64,000 bases of DNA from Rhodobium orientis (GCF_003258835.1 NZ_NPEV01000015.1:1-64000); one strand, 5' to 3'. Shown: positions 36,389 through 45,109, counted from the stretch's first letter. Numbers and translations are program-made. The notes: a model not told the origin generated them from the sequence alone.

Positions 36389-36749
36389 GTTCCGCCGCTC
36401 AACAGGCCAATCGCCAGGTCGCGCGTTGAGCGCCCCTGTTGCCGCACCCTCTGCCGTCATCCCGGCCGGAGCGAAGCGGAGAGCCGGGATCTCGTGCTGC
36501 CAATGCGGAAGCCTGTCGCAGATCCCTATGGATTGCCGCGTCGGCCTAACGGCCTCCTCGCAATGACGTTGAAATTGTTCGTAAAACTAACCAAGACCGT
36601 CATTGCGAGCGAAGCGAAGCAATCCAGGCAACGGCGTTCCGGCAGCAATCGGCATATTGTTTGGACAGGGCCAATAGCCCGGGGGGAAGGCGGTTGGTGT
36701 CGCAGGAGGGAGGGCAACGGTCGTTCAACCGTGCTCCGGCCCAAAAGCG
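36389..36749. other. 361-bp convergent intergenic gap holding repeat elements
   Basis: The gap lies between two convergent genes. It contains no gene-like frame. The repeat sequences described in the next entry occupy 36455-36629, and nothing was recognised in 36630-36749. Confidence 0.7.
36455..36629. repeat. REP-like elements, inverted pair (copy 1 of 3)
   Basis: Within a convergent gap, GATTGCCGCG...CGCAATGACG (36531-36568) faces GTCATTGCGAGCGAAGCGAA...CAATCCAG (36599-36627). A related GTCATCCCGG...CCGGGATCTC palindrome sits at 36455-36492. The same CTGGATTGC/GCAATGAC sequence recurs at 53835-53936 and 59202-59291. The paired, inverted layout is like bacterial BIME/REP units. Confidence 0.75.
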
Positions 36750-37370
36750 TCACGCCACCGGCAGTCCGAAGCGTTCGAAATCCGCACGAAGCGCTGCCGG
36801 CGAGGTGAATTGAACCGCCTGAAGGCCGACCGAGCGTGCGCCCTCCACATTGGCGGCGACGTCGTCGATGAAGAGCGAGCGCTGAGGCTCGATGCCGAAG
36901 CGGTCGACCGCCAGCCGGAAGAGGCGCGGGTCGGGTTTGCCGAGGCCTTCCTCGGCCGAGACGACGATATCCCGGAAGAGCGACAGGAACGGGAACCGCG
37001 CCTTCGTCTCGGCGAAGGTGTCGCTGGAAAAATTGGTGATCGAATAGAGCGGCACGCCGTTCCGGTGCAGCGCTTCAAGGAGATCAACGCTTTCCGGGAT
37101 CGGGCCCGGCACCATCTCCTGCCAGCGGGTGCGGAAGGCGCGGATGGCGTCTTCGTGCTCTGGAAAGCGCGCGATGCGTTCCGCAATCGCCACGTCCCAG
37201 CTTCGCCCGAGATCCTGCTGGTAGTTCCACTCCGAGGTACAGATCTCGGCAAGGAACCGGTCGACGGCCGCCTCGTCCGGCAGGATCTGGCGGAACAGGA
37301 GGTGGGGGTCATAGGCGACGAGCACCCGGCCGATATCGAAAATGACGGTGTCGATCTTGGTCTCGGTCAT
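36750..37370 (-). CDS. HAD-IA family hydrolase (YihX-like phosphatase)
   Basis: A 206-residue haloacid dehalogenase-superfamily phosphatase. Motif I reads VIFDIGRVLVAYD: the nucleophile Asp is kept and the second position is Gly, as in the YihX/HAD subfamily with the FDxGxVL pattern. Motif II is in SITNFSS, motif III is GKPDPRLF and motif IV FIDDVAANVEGA. The likely substrate class is sugar phosphates (YihX hydrolyses glucose 1-phosphate), but this cannot be read from sequence. The ATG at 37370 was chosen by alignment of motif I; the open frame continues far upstream without family features. Confidence 0.85.
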   Translation of the reverse strand: MTETKIDTVIFDIGRVLVAYDPHLLFRQILPDEAAVDRFLAEICTSEWNYQQDLGRSWDVAIAERIARFPEHEDAIRAFRTRWQEMVPGPIPESVDLLEALHRNGVPLYSITNFSSDTFAETKARFPFLSLFRDIVVSAEEGLGKPDPRLFRLAVDRFGIEPQRSLFIDDVAANVEGARSVGLQAVQFTSPAALRADFERFGLPVA

Positions 37371-37547
37371 GGCGAAGGGTCCGGGGCAGGGCGTTGGCGC
37401 AAGAGCAAACAGGTCGAACAGATGTCCCGTTTTGGCCGGGCGATTGCGGCAAGGCAAGCGGATCGCGCAAGCATTTCGGTTTGAAATCGCGGGCCTTGTG
37501 ACGCAGTATCGGCAAGGCGAGGGGGCGGAACACCGGGACCAGGACAG

Positions 37548-38498
37548 ATGATCCGGATCAGGGTCGGCACAGTGCCACTCCTCGTTGCCGCCGTTGTCGC
37601 CATGCTGGCGGCCGGGCTGCCGGCGCGCGCCGACTGGCGCGACACGGTCAAGGTGCTGCGGATCGGCGTCGTCGTCGGCGCCAACCCGATCCAGCGCCTC
37701 AAGCAACTGGAGCCGTTTCGCCGCCGCATCAGCGCCAAAGCCGGGCTGCCAGTCGAGTTCGTCCCCGCGGTCGGCTATTCCAGCCTCATCGACGCCCACA
37801 CCACCGGCCGCATCGACTACGCCATCTACGGCGCCGCCGCCTATGGTGCCGCGTCCGCGCTCTGCGGCTGCATCGAGCCGCTTGCCGCGCCCGCGGCCGC
37901 CGACGGCAGCCTTTCCTATCGCGCCGTCATCGTGGTGCGCGCCGATGCGGCGGTCCGCGCGATCGACGACCTGAAAGGCAAATCCCTGATCCTCGGCCGT
38001 CCCGGCGCCACGGCCGGCGATCTGGTGCCGATCGCCGAACTTGCCGCGGCCGGCCTCGAGCCGGCCTCCTTCTTTTCCCGCATCCGCCATGCCGACGGGC
38101 CGAAGGCCGCCATCGGCACGGTGCTGGCCGGCCTTGGTGACGCCGCCGTCGCCTGGGAGCCGGACGACGCTGGCCGCGGGCCGCTCGCCGGCCTCGCGGC
38201 GGCAGCGGACGTCGCGGGTCCCGCCGTGCGGATCGTCTGGCGGTCGCGGCCGATCGCCCACGGGCCGCACGCGGTCTCAAAACGCCTTCCGCAGCCCCTG
38301 AAGGACCGCTTGCGCTCCGCGCTCCTCAGGCTGAAATCCCTCGACCGCACCGCCTATGACGCGGTGGAGCGCTATTTCGCGGGTGGCTTTTCCGGGGTTA
38401 CCGAGGACGCCTATCGGCCGATGGTGGAGGTGTTCGCGCCGGCAGCAACGGCGCCGGCAACGGCCCCTCCGGCCGCTGTCGGGCCGGACAATGGATGA
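37548..38498 (+). CDS. PhnD/SsuA-like phosphate/phosphonate-type substrate-binding protein
   Basis: A 316-residue periplasmic binding protein with a Sec signal (cleavage after PARA, about residue 27). The type 2 binding fold is recognisable from IGVVVGANPIQRLKQLEPFRRRI, the GRIDYAIYGAAAYGAA ligand strand, and DLKGKSLILGRPGATAGDL. It is related to PhnD proteins, which bind phosphonate, phosphate or phosphite. No permease or ATPase gene is adjacent, so it is an orphan and may have a sensing role. The C-terminal tail is Ala/Pro-rich. The ATG at 37548 is divergent from the HAD gene. Confidence 0.8.
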   Translation: MIRIRVGTVPLLVAAVVAMLAAGLPARADWRDTVKVLRIGVVVGANPIQRLKQLEPFRRRISAKAGLPVEFVPAVGYSSLIDAHTTGRIDYAIYGAAAYGAASALCGCIEPLAAPAAADGSLSYRAVIVVRADAAVRAIDDLKGKSLILGRPGATAGDLVPIAELAAAGLEPASFFSRIRHADGPKAAIGTVLAGLGDAAVAWEPDDAGRGPLAGLAAAADVAGPAVRIVWRSRPIAHGPHAVSKRLPQPLKDRLRSALLRLKSLDRTAYDAVERYFAGGFSGVTEDAYRPMVEVFAPAATAPATAPPAAVGPDNG

Positions 38499-38549
38499 GC
38501 CGGGGAAGGGGACGGGCGGCGGCGGTCGGCCTGCAGGCGGCCGCGCCGG

Positions 38550-39131
38550 TCAGTTGAATTCGATGGTCGCGGAATTGCGCGGCCTCAGGAACGTGATCTC
38601 TTCCATTTCGAAGTTCGGCGAGCCGAAAAGCTCGTCGGCGAGGGTGGGGAAGATCGCCCGATAGCTGAATTCGACCCTGGCGATGATCAGCCACTGGTCG
38701 GACAGGTCGAGGGTGTCGGGAATGGAGACCGGCGGCGCTGCTCCCTTCGCCCAGGCGCTGTCGTTCTGCGCCTTGCTCCATTTGACCTCGGCATTGCCGG
38801 TGTCTTCGTCCTCGCCGATGGCGGCAACGACGATTTTCAGGCCGGTGGCGTCGTAGGGCGACATCACCGTTTCCGTCGCGGAAAAGACGTTGGAGATCTC
38901 GTCGTCGGTCATCTGGGTTTCCTGGGTGACCAGGTCGGCCAGGGTACTCGCGGTCTGTGTGATCTTGCGGTTGACGGTGATCGCTTCGGAGAGTTCCACC
39001 GTGCCGATGAAAGTGGTGATCAGGATCGGCGCCAGCAGCGCGAATTCGACCGCGGCGATACCGGCCAGGTCCCGGCGGAAGCGGCGGGCGCTTTCAAGGG
39101 CATTCTGGGAGATACGGGACAGGAACGTCAT
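38550..39131 (-). CDS. TadE-like pilus minor component (second copy)
   Basis: A 193-residue protein with a short basic N-terminus, the TadE-type segment GIAAVEFALLAPILITTFIG (prepilin-like cleavage and membrane helix, about residues 22-46), and a C-terminal soluble domain. TadE/TadF/TadG pseudopilins are needed for Flp pilus assembly. It lies 16 bp downstream of another TadE-like gene and is transcribed with it, away from the flp-cpa genes. The start ATG at 39131 follows the conserved layout; the upstream open frame overlaps the previous gene. Confidence 0.82.
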   Translation of the reverse strand: MTFLSRISQNALESARRFRRDLAGIAAVEFALLAPILITTFIGTVELSEAITVNRKITQTASTLADLVTQETQMTDDEISNVFSATETVMSPYDATGLKIVVAAIGEDEDTGNAEVKWSKAQNDSAWAKGAAPPVSIPDTLDLSDQWLIIARVEFSYRAIFPTLADELFGSPNFEMEEITFLRPRNSATIEFN

Positions 39132-39147
39132 CGGCGGCACCTGCGGT

Positions 39148-39747
39148 TCACCAGGGGAACGGTTCGTTGCGGAACGCGGCAACGGAGGCGAGCAGGCGGC
39201 GGCCGTTCGACATGTCGGAAAAGATGAGGCCCGTCATCGGGCTGATCATCGGCCATTCGTAGTAGGCCCGGACGACAACGATATCGCGGGCGCCGCCCTG
39301 GTCGTACTGCATCTTGCCTTCGTCAACCTTCAGCTTGGTATCGCCCTCGTCGTCGGTGACCTCGTCGACCGGATTGGAGGCGGCGTTGGCGGAGGTGAAG
39401 TTGTCGTAGGTGCGCACGTCGATATGCAGGAAGGCGTCACAATCGAACATGCTGGTGAGCTTGTCGCAGACCTGTTCCTTGAATTTCGCCTTGCTGAACG
39501 ACTGCTGCTGCGCCTGGCCCGTGCGGATCAATCGCGCGGTATCGGAGACGGCGTTGTCGAGCAACTGGTTGGCGAAGATCGTGAAGGCGACCTCGAAGAT
39601 CATGAACAGCAGCGGAAAGAACCAGATCGACACCAGCGCGAACTCGATCGCGTAGACGCCGTCCTCATTGGCGAGGAACCGGCGCGGAACGAGACGCCGG
39701 GCCATGCGGCCAATGGTTTTCCCGGTCGATGTCGCGATGTCGCGCAT
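39148..39747 (-). CDS. TadE-like pilus minor component (first copy)
   Basis: A 199-residue protein with a basic start, the TadE motif region NEDGVYAIEFALVSIWFFPLLFMIFEVAFT and a soluble domain of about 140 residues with two Cys (CDKLTSMFDCD) that may form a disulfide. It should be a minor pseudopilin of the Tad system. The ATG at 39747 was chosen because a GAGGGGAAGGA ribosome-binding site ends directly before it; a start at 39792 is also in frame. A GTTAAC half-site lies 145 bp upstream. Confidence 0.83.
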   Translation of the reverse strand: MRDIATSTGKTIGRMARRLVPRRFLANEDGVYAIEFALVSIWFFPLLFMIFEVAFTIFANQLLDNAVSDTARLIRTGQAQQQSFSKAKFKEQVCDKLTSMFDCDAFLHIDVRTYDNFTSANAASNPVDEVTDDEGDTKLKVDEGKMQYDQGGARDIVVVRAYYEWPMISPMTGLIFSDMSNGRRLLASVAAFRNEPFPW

Positions 39748-39959
39748 TCCTTCCCCTCTTTGCTCCGCCAACCAAATGATGGATCGGAACAATTTCGCTC
39801 CGGATTAATATCAGGGGAACATTGATGAAGGGTTTCTATCACCGGCAGTTACCGCAAACGCGGCCCGAACCGGGAGCGTCGTAAACGCCGGGTTAACGCA
39901 ACGGGGATGCGGGCCGGGCACGCGGGCCGGGATCTGGTGGGGTGCTCCGGAAAACGACC

Positions 39960-40451
39960 CTACTTCTTCTTGAAGCCGGTGGCGGCTGCCTGGGCCGCTT
40001 CGTTGCGCTGCAAGGTCTGCTTGCCCGTATTGTCGAAATAGTCGACCTGGTCGCCGGGCATCGGGGCCGGTGCGCAGTCCGGCGCACAGGTATAGGAGTA
40101 GCGCGCCCCTCGGCGCTGCACCGTCACCATGGAGGTCTCGTTCGGCCGCACGATGATGGTTTCGTCGGCGATCGGCTCGTTGTCGACGTTGAGAACGATC
40201 AGATTGGTGCTGCCGTAGCCCCGCCCGACGATGATCAGCGTGTTGGCGTCGTGCATGACGGCATCGGCAATCGCGGGATTGCCGACGATGATCGTGTCGG
40301 CGCCGCCCTCGATATGCATCACCTTGGCGCGATCGACGGACGCGAAGATCGGTTCCTTGGCGAGCGCCGGCGCGCTGCTGGCCGTGGCAAGGACAAGAAA
40401 GCCGAGAATGATCGCCGACGCGGCAGAAGCCGTCTTTGCGGGCCGGAACAT
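39960..40451 (-). CDS. Secretin N-domain protein (CpaC N-terminal-like)
   Basis: A 163-residue exported protein. After a signal peptide (residues 1 to about 31, ending ALAKE) it has one domain with VDRAKVMHIEGGADTIIVGNPAIADAVMHDANTLIIVGRGYGSTNLIVL. This matches the N-terminal domain of the CpaC secretin encoded further along (compare VGNPAIADAV with SSPEIADAVV). Two Cys (SYTCAPDCAP) follow. It is probably a stand-alone pilus assembly accessory in the periplasm. The ATG at 40451 was picked for the signal peptide. It is divergent from flp. Confidence 0.8.
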   Translation of the reverse strand: MFRPAKTASAASAIILGFLVLATASSAPALAKEPIFASVDRAKVMHIEGGADTIIVGNPAIADAVMHDANTLIIVGRGYGSTNLIVLNVDNEPIADETIIVRPNETSMVTVQRRGARYSYTCAPDCAPAPMPGDQVDYFDNTGKQTLQRNEAAQAAATGFKKK

Positions 40452-41014
40452 GAAACCGCTCCTTAAGAAGGGACGTCCCGATCCTTTCCCGAAATTGGTG
40501 AATCTTTCCCTAACCGCACGGCGGGTTGCCGAAAACCCCTTTGAATCGGTTGCGTTGCGGGGTCGCCAGTATCTCAGGTGCACATTGTATGGTTTTTATC
40601 CGCGGTTTTGCGGAAGCCTTCGGGCCTGCTTCTTGGCTCAGGAGGTCGAACCGGCACGCGCATCCGCCAGGGAAGGCTTATCGGGCCAACGTGCGGCGTT
40701 ATTTTCGGTCTTCGACGGTGGGTTTGTCTTGCCCCGGCAAAGCCAATCCCGGAGTCGAGGGATGCCTAACATTTCAAGTCAAAAAGTTTATCTCAGTAAA
40801 ATGTAAAAAAATACTCAGAAAAATTTCGGTTTCGATGTGTACGATCAAGTTGAAGGATTGTTAACCAAACCAATATTCATGGCGAATAGGGGCAGGTGTG
40901 TACGATCAACTTAATCACTTGGAAAGATGCCGTTGCTAGGGTGTCCATGGTTTCGATCGGCCGGACAACAATCCGACGAACCGGTGCAAACTTTAGAGAA
41001 GTATGGAGCTGAAA
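40452..41014. other. 563-bp divergent promoter region upstream of flp
   Basis: No gene-like frame was found. The part 40780-40880 is the most AT-rich stretch of the Tad region and holds a direct repeat GTGTACGATCAA and a TTAACCA box, listed separately. It should carry the strong flp promoter and, at its left end, the promoter of the divergent secretin-domain gene. Confidence 0.6.
40837..40909. promoter_or_regulatory. Direct repeats and a CtrA-like half-site upstream of flp
   Basis: GTGTACGATCAA occurs exactly twice, at 40837-40848 and 40898-40909, a 61-bp period. Between them lies GTTAACCA (40860-40867), matching the TTAACCA half of CtrA boxes. The repeats end about 105 bp before the flp ATG. 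Function is inferred from position only. Confidence 0.4.
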
Positions 41015-41194
41015 ATGAAGAACCTGGTCATGCGTTTCGTCAAGGACGAAGAAGGCGCTACCGCTATCGAATACGGCCTCATCGCCGCCCTGATCGCCGT
41101 CGGCATCATCACCGCCGCCACGACTCTCGGCGACCAGCTGTCCGCGACCTTCGACTACATCTCGTCTGAACTGGCTTCCGCCTCCGTGAAGTAG
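41015..41194 (+). CDS. flp: Flp/Fap-type major pilin
   Basis: A 59-residue prepilin, the usual Flp size. The leader (MKNLVMRFVKDEEG) ends at a Gly followed by ATAIEYGLIAALIAVGII, the flp motif with the Glu-Tyr pair required for processing. The prepilin peptidase should cut after that Gly. The polar C-terminal tail is exposed in the pilus. The ATG at 41015 has GGAG six bases upstream; an ATG at 41003 is in frame with a poorer site. The gene is monocistronic-looking, with its own long promoter region and a downstream terminator. Confidence 0.95.
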   Translation: MKNLVMRFVKDEEGATAIEYGLIAALIAVGIITAATTLGDQLSATFDYISSELASASVK

Positions 41195-41263
41195 TGACAG
41201 AATCGCCAAGTGGGAAGGCGGCGCTTTTCGAAGGTGCCGCCAGATCCCTCCGACGGATTCAAG

Positions 41264-41298
41264 AAAAGTCGGCGCGCCAAGGCGGGCCGGCTTTTCTT
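41264..41298 (+). terminator. Probable Rho-independent terminator after flp
   Basis: AAAAGTCGGC (41264-41273) pairs with GCCGGCTTTT (41286-41295) with one G-T pair; inner bases GCGCC/GGCGG extend the stem almost to an AA loop. The right arm ends in TTTTCTT. It lies 70 bp after flp and before cpaA, fitting high pilin mRNA relative to the assembly genes. Confidence 0.6.
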
Positions 41299-41400
41299 CC
41301 GTTCCGGGGGCATCGATGCTTCGGCATTTGAGCGGCTGCGTTTACCGCATCTTCAGTCGCCACGGTTATCACAGGAGCCATGTCAGCGATGGGAGGCGGC

Positions 41401-41922
41401 ATGTTTTCCGATATCGGACTTTTCGGCCTGGTCCTTTTGGTCTTTTTTCCCGCCGCGATGGCCTTTGCCGCCAGTTCGGACCTCTTCACCATGAAGATCT
41501 CCAACTGGGTGTCGCTGGCGCTTGCCGGCGGGTTTTTCGTGACTGCGCCCTTTGCCGGCTTCGGCCTGCAGCTCTTCGGCCAGCACCTTGCCATCGGCGC
41601 CCTTGTGCTGGCGGTCGGCTTCGCCTGTTTTTCCTTCGGCTGGATGGGCGGGGCGGACGCCAAGATCGCCGCTGCCGTCGCCCTCTGGTTCGGCTGGCCG
41701 GCGACCTTCGATTTCCTTTTGATCGCCTCCGTCATCGGTGGTGGGCTCACGCTGGCCCTTCTCACCTTCCGCCACGTCCCGCTTCCCGCAGCGGTGGCCG
41801 GACACGACTGGCTGAAGCGTTTGCACAACGCCGGCAACGGCGCGCCCTACGGCATTGCGCTGGCCGCCTCGGCGCTCATCGTCTATCCGAACACGTTCTG
41901 GATGTCGGCGATAGTTCGTTGA
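41401..41922 (+). CDS. cpaA: CpaA, A24 prepilin peptidase
   Basis: A 173-residue (180 from the alternative ATG at 41380) membrane protease with about five hydrophobic segments. The two catalytic aspartates are seen in SSDLFTMKISN and GGADAK, the latter in place of the common GxGD. It cleaves the Flp and TadE-type leaders at the cytoplasmic face. I favour the ATG at 41401, preceded by GGGAGG. It is the first gene of the assembly block; 137 bp separate it from cpaB. Confidence 0.88.
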   Translation: MFSDIGLFGLVLLVFFPAAMAFAASSDLFTMKISNWVSLALAGGFFVTAPFAGFGLQLFGQHLAIGALVLAVGFACFSFGWMGGADAKIAAAVALWFGWPATFDFLLIASVIGGGLTLALLTFRHVPLPAAVAGHDWLKRLHNAGNGAPYGIALAASALIVYPNTFWMSAIVR

Positions 41923-41978
41923 TTTGTCCGTCGAAAACGGCCGGTTACGATTTGTGAACCTAAAAACTTCATGCCGCA

Positions 41979-41993
41979 TTAACCGTAATTTGA
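41979..41993. promoter_or_regulatory. CtrA-like box upstream of cpaB
   Basis: TTAA-CCGTAAT-TTGA has the TTAA-N7-TTAA spacing of the full CtrA site with a single mismatch, 66 bp before the cpaB ATG. Tad genes are CtrA targets in Caulobacter, which makes the match credible but unproven. Confidence 0.4.
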
Positions 41994-42059
41994 CCATTTG
42001 CCGACGACAGTGGACCGCGTGGTGACAAACCGTCACCGGGTCACCGATCGGATGTGGGC

Positions 42060-42854
42060 ATGAAAGTCACGCGTATCATCGTTCTTGCCGTAGCTCTCGG
42101 CGCCGGTCTGATTGCCGCCATGCTGTTGGTGAACATGGTCGGCAAAAAGCCGGGCGCGCCTCAGATCGTCCGCGAGGTCGAGGAAGTCCCGTCCGAGGAT
42201 GTCCTCGTCGCCTCCATCGACATCCCGATCGGCAAATCGGTCGGAGCCGACGACCTGCGCTGGCAGAAATGGCCGGCCGAAGGCCTGTCGTCGACCGTGA
42301 TCACCCGGTCCAAGCGTCCCGACGCCATTAAAGAGCTTTCCGGCGGGATCGCCCGCACCCCGTTCCTGGATGGCGAGCCGATCAAGGAGCAGAAGCTGAT
42401 CCGCGCCGATGCCGGCTTCATGTCGGCGATCCTGCCGAAGGGCCGCCGCGCCATCGCGGTGCAGGTCTCCGCGCTGAACACCGCCGGTGGGTTCATCCTT
42501 CCCAACGACCGCGTCGACGTCGTTCTGACGCGCCAGAGGAACACCGGCAACGACGAACGCGCCGAGTGGTACAGCGAGACGATCCTCACCAACATCCGCA
42601 TCCTCGCCATCGACCAGAAGATCGAAGACAAGAAGGGCGAGAAGGTCGTCGTCGCCCGCGAGACCGCGACGCTGGAGCTGACGCCGACCCAGGTCGAGGT
42701 CGTCGCCCGGGCCCAGCAGGTCGGCACCCTGTCGCTGGCCTTGAGATCGATCGTCGACGCGCGCCCCGACGGCGAGGACGAGCCGATCAAGAAGCGGCGC
42801 TCCGGCGTCAACTACGTCAAGTTCGGGCTGCAGTCGCAGTCGATGTCCCAATGA
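42060..42854 (+). CDS. cpaB: CpaB/RcpC, Flp pilus assembly protein
   Basis: A 264-residue protein with an N-terminal signal anchor (residues 4-26), followed by an SAF-type domain (EEVPSEDVLVASIDIPIGK, then ADDLRWQKWP) and an RcpC/CpaB C-terminal beta domain containing ISAL-like VSALNTAGGFILPNDRVDVVLT. CpaB works in the periplasm with the secretin CpaC and CpaD. ATG 42060 is preferred to a GTG two codons earlier. It ends 38 bp before the cpaC start. Confidence 0.92.
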   Translation: MKVTRIIVLAVALGAGLIAAMLLVNMVGKKPGAPQIVREVEEVPSEDVLVASIDIPIGKSVGADDLRWQKWPAEGLSSTVITRSKRPDAIKELSGGIARTPFLDGEPIKEQKLIRADAGFMSAILPKGRRAIAVQVSALNTAGGFILPNDRVDVVLTRQRNTGNDERAEWYSETILTNIRILAIDQKIEDKKGEKVVVARETATLELTPTQVEVVARAQQVGTLSLALRSIVDARPDGEDEPIKKRRSGVNYVKFGLQSQSMSQ

Positions 42855-42892
42855 TGAGCGTCGCCATGGGTTTCCTTGCAAGGAGTAGGGCA

Positions 42893-44335
42893 ATGGTTGG
42901 ATGGGTGAAGCGCGGCTCGCTGCCGGCTCCGTCAGTTGCCGTCGCGCTGGCGCTTGCCCTCGTTGTTGCCTTCGTGGTGCTCGCCGGTCCTGGAACCGCC
43001 TTCGCCGGATCGAACTATCCCAAGGTCATCCGCATTTCCAAGGCCGACGCCGGCGTCACCCGGCCGCTCAATGTCGGCCTCAACAAGTCGGTCGTCGTCG
43101 AGCTCGACGAAGACGTCCGCGACGTGCTGGTCTCCAGTCCCGAAATCGCCGACGCCGTTGTCCGCAATTCCCGCCGCGTCTACATCCTCGGCGTCGCCTT
43201 CGGCCAGGCAAACGTCTTCCTGTTCGGCGACGGCGGTCGCCAGATTGCCGCCTTCGACCTGTCCGTGGAACCGGACACCGGCGATCTTGCCCGGGCGATT
43301 CGCCGCGTCATCCCGGACAGTGCCATCGAGGTCGAGGCGGTCAATGGTTCGATCATCCTGCGCGGCTCGGCCGCGAGCCCGGTCGATGCCAAGCGCGCAA
43401 CCGACATCGCCGCCAAATTCGTCGGCAACGATGTGGAAAAGGTGGTCAACACGATCGCCGTCGCCGGCAAGGAGCAGGTTCACCTGAAGGTGACCATCGC
43501 CGAGGTCCAGCGCTCCATCATCAAGCAGCTCGGCGTCGATCTGCGGGTCGCTGGCCAGAACGGCCGCGTCGCCTTCGACGTTCTGACGGAAAATCCGTTC
43601 TCCACGAACGGCACGGCCCTGTCGTCCACGGCCGGCGCTTTTTCCTACGCCGCGGGCGGCACTACCGCGGACGCCACCATCCGGGCCCTGCAGGAGGACG
43701 GCGTCATCCGCACGCTGGCCGAGCCGACCCTGACCGCGATCTCGGGCGAAAAGGCCGATTTCCTCGTCGGCGGCGAGTTCCCGGTTCCGGTCGGCTATGA
43801 CAACGGCGAGGTTTCCATCGAGTTCAAGCCCTACGGCGTCAGCCTCGACTTCACGCCGGTGGTCCTGACGGAGGGCAATATCAGCCTGCACGTCAAGACC
43901 GAGGTCAGCGAACTCACCAATGAGGGGGCCATCACGCTGTCGACGACGGGCCTGACCATTCCCGCGCTCAGGGTGCGCCGCGCCAACACGACGGTGGAAA
44001 TGCCCTCGGGCAGCGCCCTGGTGCTCGCCGGCCTGATCAAGGACGACATCCGCCAGAGCATTGCAGGCGTTCCCGGTCTGATGCAGGTGCCGGTGCTCGG
44101 TGCGCTCTTCAAGAGCCGCGATTTCCAGCGCTCCCAGACCGAACTGGTGGTCTTCGTCACGCCCTATGTGGTCAACCCGGTCTCGCCCAAGAAGATCACC
44201 CGTCCCGACAAGAACTTCAATCCGCCCTCCGATGCCGCCGGCTACTTCCTCAACCGGTTGAACCGCACCTACCGCATCGGCGGCGGCGAGACGGATACCA
44301 AATATTACGGCCGCTTCGGCTTTATCTATGAGTGA
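42893..44335 (+). CDS. cpaC: CpaC/RcpA, outer-membrane secretin of the Tad pilus
   Basis: A 480-residue secretin. It has a signal peptide (to about residue 38), an N-terminal domain (VVVELDEDVRDVLVSSPEIADAVV), a BON-like section (about 110-175) and the secretin core with the signature VPVLGALFKSRDFQRSQTEL near residue 400-425. It forms the outer-membrane pore for the Flp fibre. The ATG at 42893 has AGGAG seven bases upstream and puts the signal peptide first; ATGs at 42851/42854 overlapping the cpaB stop are also in frame. Confidence 0.93.
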   Translation: MVGWVKRGSLPAPSVAVALALALVVAFVVLAGPGTAFAGSNYPKVIRISKADAGVTRPLNVGLNKSVVVELDEDVRDVLVSSPEIADAVVRNSRRVYILGVAFGQANVFLFGDGGRQIAAFDLSVEPDTGDLARAIRRVIPDSAIEVEAVNGSIILRGSAASPVDAKRATDIAAKFVGNDVEKVVNTIAVAGKEQVHLKVTIAEVQRSIIKQLGVDLRVAGQNGRVAFDVLTENPFSTNGTALSSTAGAFSYAAGGTTADATIRALQEDGVIRTLAEPTLTAISGEKADFLVGGEFPVPVGYDNGEVSIEFKPYGVSLDFTPVVLTEGNISLHVKTEVSELTNEGAITLSTTGLTIPALRVRRANTTVEMPSGSALVLAGLIKDDIRQSIAGVPGLMQVPVLGALFKSRDFQRSQTELVVFVTPYVVNPVSPKKITRPDKNFNPPSDAAGYFLNRLNRTYRIGGGETDTKYYGRFGFIYE

Positions 44336-44368
44336 CGTGCAGGCTAGCGCGTTCGGAGGTCACGGAAG

Positions 44369-45109
44369 ATGACAGGTCAAAGGTCAACAAGGCTGCAGCG
44401 TCAGACGGTGCTCCGGCGTCCGGCACCGCGACTGGTCGCCCTTGCCGCGCTCGCCATGGGCGTTGCCGCCCTTGCCGGGTGCAAGAGCCAGACGACCGGC
44501 GCGATCGCCACCGACGGCTACCGGACCCGTCACCCGATCGTCCTCGCCGAGGCCCCGGAAACCTTCGATATTCCAGTCGGCCGGGCGACCCGGACCCTGG
44601 CGCCCTCGCTGGCCAGGAAGGTGCGCGCCTTCGGCCGCGATGCCCTGAAGCGCGGCGACGGCGGCGTCGAGATCCTCGTTCCTGCCGGCTCCGCCAACGA
44701 GACCGCGGCGATTTCGGTCGCCCGCCATATCCATGCCGAACTGACCGCGGCCGGCGTCCCGCGCGGCGTCATTTCTCCGCTTACCTATCGGGTCGACGAT
44801 CCGCTCGCCGAGGCGCCGATCCGGATCTCCTACCTGCGCATGCAGGCGATGACGGATCGCTGCGGCATCTGGCGCGACGACCTGACCGCCAAGCACCAGA
44901 ATACCGGCTATGACGAGTTCGGCTGCGCGACCCAGAGCAATCTCGCGGCGATGGTCGCCGATCCGACCGACCTGATCCAGCCGCGCGCCGCCACCCCGGG
45001 CGATCCGGCCCGCCGCGGCGTCGTCTTCGACAAGTACCGCAAGGGCGAGAAGACGGCGACCGAGTATGGCGACGACGACAAAGGCAACGTCGCCAAGGTC
45101 GGAGGATGA
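44369..45109 (+). CDS. cpaD: CpaD, pilus assembly lipoprotein
   Basis: A 246-residue lipoprotein (lipobox LAGC, Cys38) of the CpaD/RcpB family. The TRHPIVLAEAPETFDIPVG segment after the lipid attachment region and the GCATQSNLAAMVADPTDLI motif near the C-terminus are family landmarks. It supports secretin assembly at the outer membrane. Its last bases include the GGAGG ribosome-binding site of cpaE. Confidence 0.92.
   Translation: MTGQRSTRLQRQTVLRRPAPRLVALAALAMGVAALAGCKSQTTGAIATDGYRTRHPIVLAEAPETFDIPVGRATRTLAPSLARKVRAFGRDALKRGDGGVEILVPAGSANETAAISVARHIHAELTAAGVPRGVISPLTYRVDDPLAEAPIRISYLRMQAMTDRCGIWRDDLTAKHQNTGYDEFGCATQSNLAAMVADPTDLIQPRAATPGDPARRGVVFDKYRKGEKTATEYGDDDKGNVAKVGG

Noticed and set aside
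36750-37370. HAD protein lacking the second Asp of motif I, possibly inactive
   Set aside because: The FDIGxVL pattern is normal for the YihX-like subgroup, so this is not loss of an active-site residue.
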